A stretch of 64,000 bases of DNA from Pempheris klunzingeri (taxonomy: Eukaryota > Chordata > Actinopteri > Acropomatiformes > Pempheridae), in assembly GCF_042242105.1 (NCBI RefSeq), contig NC_092019.1:19210828-19274827 (forward strand). The letters are read 5' to 3'. Positions 14,721-30,063 of the stretch are shown here, piece by piece. The notes beneath the pieces are model-generated. The model saw nothing but the letters and a program-made list of their open reading frames with translations. It did not search any database and had not been told where the DNA came from. Position 1 is the stretch's first letter, and every line of letters begins with the position of its first letter. Both the position numbers and the translations under genes were made by a program.

Positions 14721-16368
14721 AGCTGCAGTGTGTGGTTCTGTCCAATCACCTGAATCCCTGTTTCATATCTACTTCAAGCTGCCTGATTGGTCCAATAACT
14801 GTCAAAATATAATAATAAAAATGTTAATCCTGATGGTGAATTTTTGTCCACCAGATGGTTCATTTGAAGTGACTGCCTGTGATCCAACAATATTCAGCCC
14901 AGTATGGCTGAAGCAGCTGGATTATTCACATAATGCTTTACTCAAGGCTGAGTCACAGATCAGTATTAGAGGAGTCGGAGTACGTGAAACTGTACTTACA
15001 GCAAGCCTAATACACAACATAATGACTGGAACATAATAGGCGTCTATCTTTGAGTGACATTAATCCCCTCAGAGACGTTAATTTTTATGTTCAGCTCAGT
15101 ATAATTACTGTACTGGCAAATAATACTGCAGTCCATTCGCATTTTTCTAATCACTGTTTGACGGCATATTTGAGTGCTATTTGTCAGTTAACGACTACTG
15201 AAACAGTGTCATTTAGACACATCTATAAAAGTGAGAAAAAATGCTATTAAATTTCTCATGAGTGGAATAATCTAGACTGTGTGGATTTCTAATCTTCAAA
15301 CTGTGATATTTGACAAATCATGCACCTTTTAATCTTCTCCTCATACATATCCATGTGATTCATGAATATTAGTCATGTGGAATTGCAGCAGCTCAACTGT
15401 AACATGTAAAAAGTCAAATGTACCTCAGGTTGACTCACACTTCACCAACAGCAGATCTGTACTGCATTTTAATCCCAAATCATGGTAACTGATTGTGTGA
15501 TTGTGCTTAGTTATTTTTTAATCATTGGTTAGTTATAATTCTTTGCATTAATATTGATTTTTCAATACAGTAACAATGTTATAAAAATATCATCAGATCA
15601 CTTTTAAGACAAAAAAAGCCGCTATAGTTGCTTGACAACTATAATGTACGTCTTTACCAGGGATCTCATGCAATGATTTTGCGTCGTCTTCTTGTTTGTC
15701 TCTTGTCACTTCACTGTATCAACATTTTTTGTGGTGTTCTATCTAAGACACATGGGATGGATTTCCTGTGAAAGCCACATTCACCAACTGTGGTTGTGAA
15801 CCAGGCCATCTGCAGAGCTGCAAACACGGCTTCACAGCACAGATCCATCCAGGTCAAGGTTAACGATTACAAAATACATCCAGTGCAAAATACATTTAAA
15901 ATTCCATACAGTATATAGTAAAGTAATGTTTGATTTCGAAACAGTCACAGCATCATGTAAACTAGCTGATGCAGGGATACCAAGAGACACTAGTTTTTGT
16001 TCCTTAGATGAGTGAACTAATTCAAAGCACATACAGGCATAATGCAGAGATCAATCACTCCATGCCATATGAACTATTTTTCAAATAAATGCTCACATTT
16101 GCTTAGTTTAATCTTAAAGTGCATTGGGGCTGGATGCCCCATTGCCCCTCCTTTACAAATACAATTTCACCCATGCAGTATGTCAGTACGGACCACCCCA
16201 CAGCCAACAAGATATTTACTTTTCCGATACCGAGAACATTTTTTCCAGGACTGTGATTGGTTGAAAATAACCTTGGGGGTGTGTTCAGCAGTGAAAGTAG
16301 GGAAGAGCATTTCCATATAAACCAGAACTCCAAGAGAAGTCTTTCATCCACAAGATCACACAGCAACC
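14721..16368. other. Head-to-head spacer between pseudogene D and trypsin C
   Basis: About 1.65 kb with no gene seen. The right 120 bp hold the gene C promoter, with an inverted CCAAT (GATTGG near 16254) and a TATA box. The rest is AT-rich with only short open frames. Confidence 0.55.
16316..16321 (+). promoter_or_regulatory. TATA box of trypsin C
   Basis: TTCCATATAAACC places a TATAAA 48-53 bp upstream of the ATG at 16369. The sequence around it is not related to the gene B promoter, although the transcribed bodies are almost identical. Confidence 0.7.
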
Positions 16369-17723
<1,355 letters not shown>

Positions 17724-17829
17724 GTCTGATCCTGCGACCACCATCCTTCTCCGCTGCCTTTCTGCCATCACTCTAACAACAGCGTTGTTGTTGAGATTCA
17801 AACAATGTGCAGCAATTTCCATCTGACTC

Positions 17830-17835
17830 AATAAA
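17830..17835 (+). terminator. Polyadenylation signal of trypsin C
   Basis: AATAAA 107 nt after the stop codon, in the context CTCAATAAAGTC, identical to the gene B copy. Confidence 0.88.
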
Positions 17836-18032
17836 GTCTTACACCTTGACTTCCACATGATTTCCCTCTCATTTTTTTGCCTGTGTCTTCCTATTTCACT
17901 GAAATTAAATTTCACGAGTTATAGAGCAGAAAAATAGAGCAGAAACAAGGGAAACTACTGGTTATTATGTATCTGCTGATCTGCTGTCCCTACTTTAACC
18001 TGACATCCAAACTAGTGAAATGACAAATGACA

Positions 18033-18875
18033 GGACGACAAGATTGTCGGGTATGACAGGTAATGGGTATGAGAGCACGCCCTACTCCCAGCCCCATGAG
18101 GTTTCTCTGAACTCTGGCTACCACTTCTGTGGTCTATTGCTACAAGTTGTAAACACATTCCATATGCTTTCCAGGATTCATTGACCTGCGGTGTATGTAA
18201 ATAAATATTTGATGGTCATTTTTGTGTGGTTTTTTTCCATTGATTCCCTGTTCTTCGATTGTTTCTATCCACGTTGAGGCATTTCTCGCAGAGCACAGCA
18301 TCAAGATCACCAAGAAGGTGAGCAAGAGTAGTTCATGAGCTCCTCCTGTGTCACGTGCCACCTTAACTACAGCTCTCATAACATCATGCTGATCAAGGTG
18401 TGCGAGCCTGCCACCCTCACCCAGTATGTGCCGCCTTTGGCTCTGTCCACCAGCTGTGCCCCCGCTGGCACCATGTGCACAGTCTCTAGATGAGGCAACC
18501 CTTGAGCTCCAGTGAGTAATAACTCCTGCTTTGCGCTCTCAACATGACTGTTTGAACTTCAGTGTAGCTCCAGTTGAATCTTGCTGTTTCTTTCTTGATC
18601 TCCAGCTGCTGACAGAAACAAGCTGCAGTGGCTGAATGTCCCCATTTCGGGGATTGTGACAACTCCTTCCGCAGCGTGATCACTGATGCCATGTTCTATG
18701 CTGGATACCTGGAGGGAGGCGAGGATTCTTGCCAGAGTTCAGACAGGAATACAGCAATAACTGCATGACATCCCTGGTATGGCTTGTTGAGTTTTATACT
18801 CGGAGGGTGACTGGTTGCCCGGCCATGTGCAATGGTGAGCTGCAGGGTGTTGTGTCCTGAGGCTACGGATGGGGC
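18033..18875 (+). pseudogene. Trypsinogen pseudogene (E), catalytic Ser lost
   Basis: Trypsin-like exon remnants lie in order on the plus strand. Exon 2-like 18033-18149 begins DDKIV but has an insertion before the YE segment and lacks the block from GSLVN to AAH. Exon 3-like 18271-18511 keeps HNIMLIK and [13 protein letters not shown], then has a TGA where the Gly of GWG should be. Exon 4-like 18606-18735 has the first Cys changed to Trp, the MFCAGY Cys changed to Tyr, and a missing codon block. Exon 5-like, from about 18806, reads GGTGACTGGTTGCCC, so the GDSGGP motif has lost Ser195, and WG has become a stop. A last-exon trace (GTCTGCATC) follows an AG near 19004. No exon 1 was found. It is dead and more decayed than D. 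Confidence 0.92.
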
Positions 18876-21800
18876 CATCATGGACCATTATGGTTTTTAC
18901 ACAACTTTCAAAAAAAGATATTCGGCCAACGCACTGTGTCCGCTTCATTCTGTCAGCCTGAACTGCGATACTATGCTGAGTCACCTCTGGTCTTCTTCAA
19001 TTTTAGGTCTGCATCTTGTAAGAGTGCACAACGGCCCATTAAGTGATCAAAACCAGTTCAGTCGAGCAGTTCAACACCGTCGACTGCTGTTTACACCATT
19101 TGCAGTTAAATATTTTGTTCCGGACTCAAATACATCGCTTGGTTCTATGTTATGTAAAATAATTTCAAAGAACAGATTTCAGAGTACAGTTCAGAGAAGG
19201 TGTCTCCTTTTTCTGATCTTATTTAATCTTTACTGTGACTTCCCAGGTCTGCCCTAGTGTTTCATCTGGTTTGAAATGTGATAAATAATGCTTCCTGATA
19301 TTGGCTGCCTTAAGTTAAAAGTGTGCATGGAATTTCCTTAACTTGATTGAAGTTTTCATTTCATGTGTTGTGCATTATTGATAATTGTCAGTTTTACTCA
19401 ACAATGGCTTTCAAGTAAATCAGCCAAGTAGAAAACTACTTTGATTATAAGACCTTGATAAAAGTCAAAATATCAGGTGAAATAAAAAGTAGCATCGCTG
19501 ATCCACTATATAAATGTCAATGCATTATTTATTTCTATGATGTAGCTGTGGTTGCTGTTGCCTCAGACCGTGCCCTAACCCTAACTCTAAAATGTTGCAA
19601 TGAATCTGATAGATTTTAAGGTATTGACATTTTATTTGGATTACACTGATGATATTTGAATCAAAATTATAGTTGGATTCTTTCCTGCATGTTTGTGGCA
19701 AATGCTACTCGTGTTGCTTCAACTTGTTCAAAAGCAACCACTCATCCTAAAAATGACATTTATGTATGACTTGTCTAATAATAATGTAATACTTGTCTAA
19801 TACTTTGCTGGGGTTTTTTTGTGTAAAGCAAAATATTGTTGACAAGCCCACCACCTTAGGATTTGGTCATTAACTTTGAAGCTTGATTTTTAACCGTCTT
19901 TGACAGTATTTGAATAGATTTATGATGCAGCTCACCTGTGGAAGGACTGCAGGTACTTCTGCATTAGACGGCACTAGAAGTCCCATGTCTCATTACAGGA
20001 GGCATGTCTGTGGTTGCTGCCAATTAATAATTCAAATTCATTTCCCAGCATTTGAATGTATGAATAAATTAATTAGAAATGGATATGCAAAATGATTTTT
20101 AAAAGGGACTTTAAATTTTACATCCAGTCATTCATTTACTTATCTGTCATCCTGTCGTATTTAATTTCTTCTCTTCATCTCTCTTGGTATGTTGTGCCAC
20201 GTTGATGATGATGAAGAGGGATGATCCACACTTCTGGACTGAGCAGCCTGTGCACTGAAATCTTCTCTCTCTGTGGAGAACAGATGGGAGATATGTCTGT
20301 GCCACTGTCCATCGATTGATGGTCAAATGAGTGACAAACAAGACATGTGCTGTCACTTCGGCGTAACTGACTGCTGATGGCTGCTTTTCAACCAGCTTCA
20401 AACAACCTTTCATGGACTAGAAAACAAGGCAATTATGGCAAGAATGACAATTCTTTTCTTGTTGAAGAGTGCTTTTGAGCATCTAAATGCTTACCTGAAT
20501 GGTGGCAATAGTTTAAGATGGCTAAGATTGACTTTCTTTTTTTCCCCACTGAATAATGTCAGATGATCAATCAGAAATGTGTGACTCCAAGCTTGTTTTT
20601 TGTTGCCAAGCCTTTAGTAACCACAAGAGCTTATTTACTCAAAAAGCTGTTGTTTTTCTTATTACGACCTTCATTCTCATGCAGTGCAGTAGAGCGCCCA
20701 ATTTTTAGAAACAGAATTTTAGCAACTGTCAAAACATTTCATATTCAGTTCCTCTCATGCTGATTGTAGCTCGAAAAAGAGTGAGGAATTGTGAGGTCTT
20801 TGGTTCGGCTTGGATTGAACCATGATGACAGAGCATTTTCAGGTGAAGTCAACCCAAAGCTATACCAACGATCCATTATTCACATTTTAGGAGAGCTTCA
20901 AGGCAACATCCCACTTTTATTCATATATTCAGATAATTAAAAACATTTTTTTTAGTAATACTGCCTTTCGCCTTTAAAATATGTTCATCATTTTAGACTT
21001 GAAGGAAATTGAAGGAAAATGATGAATTGACTTGTCGTCAGTCACATGACCACAAAACGTATGACAGAGCACTCAAAGAAGACCCCCTGCTGAAGAAAAG
21101 ACTTCTTTTATCATTTTCTGAGTTTTTCTGCAGGCAGATTTTTGTCAGAGAAAGGACTCATGACTAAGTCCTCAGTTCTGAATGGAGCTCATTGGACAAA
21201 TTTAAATGGCAGTGCAACTCCTTTTTAGATTCTCAAAGTATACTGACATTGACAAATGGGCTGTTCCAACATCTGTGTCCTTCCTTTCTAGGTGCATAAA
21301 ACACACTGCTCTCAGGAGACAGAAACTCAAAATGAGGCCTGCGTTCATGTGCTCCAAGAACACTAAAAAAAGACTGGGGAATTTGTGCAGTTTTTCAAAG
21401 CAACTTTCATTAAAAGATCAAACAACAGCCTGCGTGAGTGTGTGAGTGTGTGTGTCTTATTTTGATGGAAATCTTGTGGAGTGATTGCTTGGTGATATGG
21501 GTCAGAGAAAAAGCTAATTCACACACTGACGTTAGCTGTAATTGGGGAATAAAGAATTAGTAAAAGAAAAAGTCTTAGAGCAACATACATGTAGTTGCTC
21601 TAGAGTATCTGCACTGAGAGCAGACGCAGGACGACAATATTGTCAATAATAAACACACTGATGCATCACAACATGGTAGATTTTATTGATTTTACTATGA
21701 TTGAACACATCCCTTTTTCTCTCTCTTTCCCTCTGTTTCTCCACGTGGATGTCTCTCTGTCTGAGCCACTCTCCTGCTGCTCGTCTCCATGACACTACCC

Positions 21801-21888
21801 ACCACCACCTCCTGTATCTGTCTCCTTCAATTTCAATCTCTGTCTGGTTTCCCCTCTCTCATGTAGTTCTGTGACAGGAGATCACAGC
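18876..21888. other. Intergenic DNA between pseudogene E and trypsin F
   Basis: About 3 kb with no supported gene. The minus-strand open frame at 20147-20413 (88 aa) and the plus-strand frames have no domain, promoter or splice support. Near 19571 there is a three-unit CCCTAA-like run too short to be called a telomeric tract. The right 200 bp are the gene F 3' region. Confidence 0.55.
21682..21687 (-). terminator. Polyadenylation signal of trypsin F
   Basis: The minus strand reads ATCAATAAAATC about 200 nt after the gene F stop codon. No closer AATAAA was noticed. Confidence 0.6.
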
Positions 21889-23308
<1,420 letters not shown>

Positions 23309-23370
23309 CTTGTGGCTGACTCAAGCCTTCCTACGACCAGGCTGGACGTGAATGATCTGTCACTCACTGC

Positions 23371-23377
23371 ATTTATA
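23371..23377 (-). promoter_or_regulatory. TATA box of trypsin F
   Basis: The minus strand reads GGTATAAATGC, 63-69 bp upstream of the ATG at 23308. Confidence 0.65.
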
Positions 23378-23985
23378 CCTAAACTCCCCAGTGTGTTTCC
23401 ACGCGCCCCCTCCACACTTCCATACCCCCAGCCAGTTCTACCCACCCACCCTAAATTCTCTGCCCATTTCTCCCTCCCCAATCCCTGCCCTGAAAAATAA
23501 CCTTATCTCCCCATGTGCCACGTTCAGCCTTTCAGTTAATAAGTGAGCCACATCTCACACATTGTTGGCCTCGGACAGTGTTTTGTGCACTCTGTTTATG
23601 ATGGATTACTTAATAGATTTTCTGTACCTATCACCTAAATGAATGTGCCAATGGTTTTTAAGTGTGACACATCATGGTTTGCTTTCTAGGAGACACCACA
23701 GTGAATTATTGCAACCAGCCACATTGTGTTATTACATATTGGTTTATAATAGAATGAATATAATAGAAAAGAATAGAGGGAATAGAAGGTTTTCATCTGC
23801 ACTCGTTTGAGCTCACAGGCTGTCTGACATGAAAAACACCACACAGCACAACGTTTTAGTTTTCTGCTCCTGAAGCCACAGGTGATTTCTTTCTCACCTC
23901 TCTTGGCATTTATTCAACCAAAAGAGCTGTAAAGCTACACTTTTTTTTTCCCTCTTAAACAAAACTATTAATAAAACATAATATA

Positions 23986-24180
23986 CACTGTTGCCCATAA
24001 AGTTGGAATTAAATGTTTTTTACCTCTTCTCATGAAATGATTGAGGCAATGTGATTTATTCTTGATAAATAAAGTGTATATCTTCTCAACTTTATTGATC
24101 AAATTCTTCCAAACATATCACAGTGAAACTTAAACCACAATTAACCATTGCAAATTATTCCAACTTTATGGGTGACAGTG
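23986..24180. mobile_element. 195-bp MITE with TA target duplication
   Basis: The ends are inverted copies: CACTGTTGCCCATAAAGTTG at 23986 and CAACTTTATGGGTGACAGTG ending at 24180. TA flanks both ends (23984-23985 and 24181-24182). It has no coding capacity. This is the form of a Tc1/mariner-derived MITE. It lies between the F and G promoters. Confidence 0.9.
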
Positions 24181-24575
24181 TATAATATAAAATATCTGCC
24201 AATATGCCAAACAACATTTATTGCTGTCATTGGTCATATTGGTCTAAATCTTAAAAAAAGGTTTTGTAACTGTTTCCATTGTTTGTATATTGTAGCTTGC
24301 CAACAATGAGTGACCCATGAGAGAACCATAAACAGGTGTTAAATGTGTGGAGACCTTGGTCCACATTTGCAAATGAGGTGCACAGATGACATAACCACAG
24401 GGGGTGCGCTACGATGGGGCAAAAGTTGGCAAGTATGAAAATAGGAGCATGATAAGAGATTAGATTTAGGTTGACACGTAGAGCAAAGCAACAGAGTGTG
24501 AGGACACAGATGGGGTCAACAGGAAGAGGGAAGAAAGGAGGGGGGAATGGGCCGTGCACAGGGGGCCTGGTAGGA

Positions 24576-24582
24576 TATAAAT
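24576..24582 (+). promoter_or_regulatory. TATA box of gene G
   Basis: GGATATAAATATG gives a TATAAAT 50-56 bp upstream of the ATG at 24632. Confidence 0.7.
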
Positions 24583-24631
24583 ATGATCCGGGGTGTGTCC
24601 AGGTGTCTTCTGTTCTGATTCTCTTGACACC

Positions 24632-26757
<2,126 letters not shown>

Positions 26758-29700
26758 AGACATGATCAATTTTTCACTTTATTTTTCTCCACTTCTCCCA
26801 CTTGTTTTCCCCTGTTCGGTGCCCTACATTACCACTCATTCCTATTTTCTTTCAAAGCCCTAGCTTTACTTTTTTCCCGTCTTTCTCTGGGGTCTTGTCT
26901 CCTTTGAAGCTTTCCCTGTCATATATCCAGAATCAACACGTGCCAGAATGTAGAAAATGAAATAAAACCACATGGTATATATTCACTTTTCATTTGTCTT
27001 CTCATATTTTCATGTCAATTAGAGGAGAAAAAACACCAAATGAAACTACTTAGATGCCCAAGTCTGTGTCAGTTACAGGTTTATTTGTTTGACTTTAGTA
27101 CCATATAAGACTGTTACATGAGTTATATAGAGGCCTTTATTTACTCAGATAATATATTAGTAATATATTACTTATAGAATGGGTTAAATGATGAGGTAGC
27201 TTATTTCTATTTGTATGTCACTGACCCTTTTCATCTCATTTCATTGTCAAATATCAATCCATCATTATACTTTTATTACTTCATGGAGGCTAAGAAAACC
27301 CTTTAGTTGCAAAGAAGGTAGTGTGCAAGACTGTATTAAGGAATCAGTACTGAACCTACTGTAGAGATAATGGCAGTGCAATTATCGAACAGTAGGAGGC
27401 CTCACAGAGCAAATTTCCTGTCAGTCCCACTCACTTATTTCAACTACAACAATGCAGCAGACACACAGCCGTTTACAGTTAAACATGAGAGCTATTTTTA
27501 CCTTCAATAAGGAGTTCATTTTGTGGATTTAAAATATCTTAGTCAGCGGGCATTTCTCACGTTATTTACAGAGTCTTTAGATTGCAATTGTTGCTTTTCT
27601 GTCAGGACGACATTGTTCTTGTAATGTCTCCCTGGCCACATTTGTCTTGTCTGAGCCTTGCCCTCCTTTCCTCCCTCTCTTTCTTTCTTCGTCTCTGTTT
27701 GACAGGGCTGGAAGGTCCGAGCCATGCTGCTCCACCTACACACACAAACACAAGAGGACATGCTAAAATGAGTCACATGAGAAGCAAAGGAGACACAAGT
27801 AATCGTGTTCCACAACCTACGTCTCTGCTGTAAAACACTCGCATGGGATTTTAAAAACGAGATTATTAACTTTTTAGATGAATGACTGAATTCTAGCATG
27901 AGACTATTATTCGGTTATAGGTCACCAAGAAAGCTTTGAGTCCTAACTTTACTGCAGCAGATTTAAGATTTGAGGCTCAAATCCTCAAATAAGTGGTTCT
28001 CAAACTGGAGAGTGAACCATTTCAGGGTGGGCATGACCAAGGAGGAAATAATTGGGGTGAAAGTGAACCTGAATAGAGTTTTTCCACAGCAAACATTTTG
28101 ATCTGTCAAACAAAAGTGTCACTAACAACAACTGCTGTGTTGCATTGCTGCGAAAAGGAAATTGTTGTAGGAATACGATCCATTTGGGAACAATGAAATA
28201 ACAAGATGCTAGCAAGGTTACCACGATTCAGGTTGGCAAAATTCACAGAGAAAGCCTAACAACATGTAAAGTACAAGGCAGTCGGTGTAGGCTTTTGAGA
28301 GGGAAGAAAAACAGCTTCTCAACTAGTGCTCATTAAGCTATCACATCAGTCAAGAAATGATGAAGCCTGTTGTTTTCCTGGAGTTAATTGCCAGTATAGC
28401 CTTGTGCCTAGTGTCTTTTATGAATAAAAACTCATACTTAAACTCGTATTTTTCACTTCTACTTCTAACAACTTCTATTAGGTTTCAGTCCTGTTGGTGC
28501 ACTGTTCTGGATACAAGCTTATAACATGATGCCTTAACTTACAGTCAACACCCCTCTGGGAGGACGAAGATAGCTTTGTCTCTGTGAGGAATTCAGCACT
28601 GTTTAAAACAGAACATAAAAGGGGAATATAAGTAAATGTATAAAAAGGTCAAGCACTCGTTTATTGCAGTGACTCGCTATGGAGACAGCCGTCAGTCACC
28701 TGTGGGAGTGTGGGTATGGCTGAAGCAGTCTCAACCTATCAGAGCTCTCCTCCTCACTGCTGTGAGAGTCCTCCCCCTGACGCCTAAATAGAAAGTACAC
28801 AGCATACTTTATATTTCCCATGTTATGCTTTTGAAAAAATGACATTACATGATGTAAAACATCAGTAAATGCTCATATATGTGTGTGTATATATATATAT
28901 ACATATATAAATATATAAACACACACATCTAAATAAAGCTACAATGCTACAATTATCTAAGTAGAATGAATACACTCAGTAGAGCGTTAATAACATGCTC
29001 AAATTTAGACTCCTGTTGTATGTTGGTTGTGTACATGTAGACAACAGCATTTTTCCCCTTGACTGCTCTGTTTTAAAATGTCCAACCTGTTCATGTTTGA
29101 TTGCTGTTTGTGTCTTCTGCGTGCTTCATTACCACCGTGAGCCTGCTGAAGAGAGGAAACATGGCACAAAGATTGTGCAGACGTCAGCTACTACACATAT
29201 TCACATATTGCAGCTGGTGAGCGTCTGCAGTGCTGTGCATCAATTAACCCTTCTCAGAGTTCAGTTTCTCTGAGGATGGAGAAAACAAACACATCGCAAA
29301 CAACAATATGCAAATGGTTTGAGCATCAGTGGGAACTTGCCGAGTGCTTCTTGGGTTCTGATGTCTGGGAGTGGCTGGAGAGAGACGGACAGTGTGAGGC
29401 AGTGCTGCTTTTGGGGGGCAGAGGTGGAACGCTGTGGTGGGAGTTGGGAACCTGGTAATCCAAACTTGAGAACTGTTGAGAAAAAAAACATAAGCAGTCA
29501 GTGTTGATTTTTTCATTTGGCAGACATTGCTTTAAAGGGACAGGAGGAGACTATGAGGAAGAGGATGCATGTTACAAACAAGGTGGGCTGATTTTAAGAA
29601 GCAATTCCTGCTATATCACTGAACTACAAGCATACATTTATAGACTTAATAAGCTGCTGACAGACAAGCTGTGTATACAGATGAGTGACATGCCTCTATG

Positions 29701-29936
29701 TACAAAAATGAGGCCAACATACAGTATATCCCTGGCATTTGAAGCCACGGGTTGCGTGGTAGCGATTGGGGCTGGAGTCACGGTATTCAGATCCCACCAT
29801 ACATCTGCCCAACTTTTTGCAGGTTGGGATTAAGTTTTATAGCATAAATGAACTAATTAAAACCAAACTGAATTCAAAATGAACACTTAAACATACTCCA
29901 GTATGATAAAAAATGTTCAAGTAATTTGTCAAAGGT

Positions 29937-30035
29937 TTGAGGTATCACCAAAGTTATTGCAATGGGAACCATGAATATTTATACAAGTTTATTGCCAATC
30001 CATCCAGTAGATGTTGAGATATTTCACAGGGCAAG
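29937..30035. repeat. Fragment of a dispersed teleost repeat in the cblc 3' region
   Basis: Contains GTATCACCAAAGTTATTGCA, CCATGAATATTTATAC and CAATCCATCCAGTAGATGTT followed by GAGATATTTCA. The same ordered blocks occur at about 49510-49800, and inverted near 41100-41320. The family is common in percomorph genomes; I do not know its formal name. Confidence 0.7.
29988..29993 (-). terminator. Candidate polyadenylation signal of cblc
   Basis: The minus strand reads GGCAATAAACTTG about 70 nt past the cblc stop. It sits inside a dispersed repeat fragment. Confidence 0.5.
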
Positions 30036-30063
30036 CAAACACTCATTGCTATCATGGCTAAAA

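Larger units (their letters stand above)
23309..24631. other. Head-to-head spacer between trypsins F and G
   Basis: Holds both promoters and a 195-bp MITE in between. No additional gene. The long minus-strand frame at 24251-24721 overlaps the gene G promoter and exon 1 and has no support. Confidence 0.6.
26758..30063. other. Intergenic DNA between gene G and cblc
   Basis: About 3.3 kb. It starts with the gene G 3' untranslated region (AATAAA near 26960) and ends with the cblc 3' side. A TA-rich tract lies at about 28882-28922. No supported gene; the open frames at 27543-27899, 28995-29273 and 29501-29833 have no recognisable domain. Confidence 0.55.

Noticed and set aside
19571-19590. Telomere-like CCCTAACCCTAACTCTAA
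   Set aside because: Three imperfect units only; too short to call an interstitial telomeric tract.
20147-20413. 88-codon minus-strand open frame between pseudogene E and trypsin F
   Set aside because: No domain, no signal peptide and no flanking splice sites supporting a gene.
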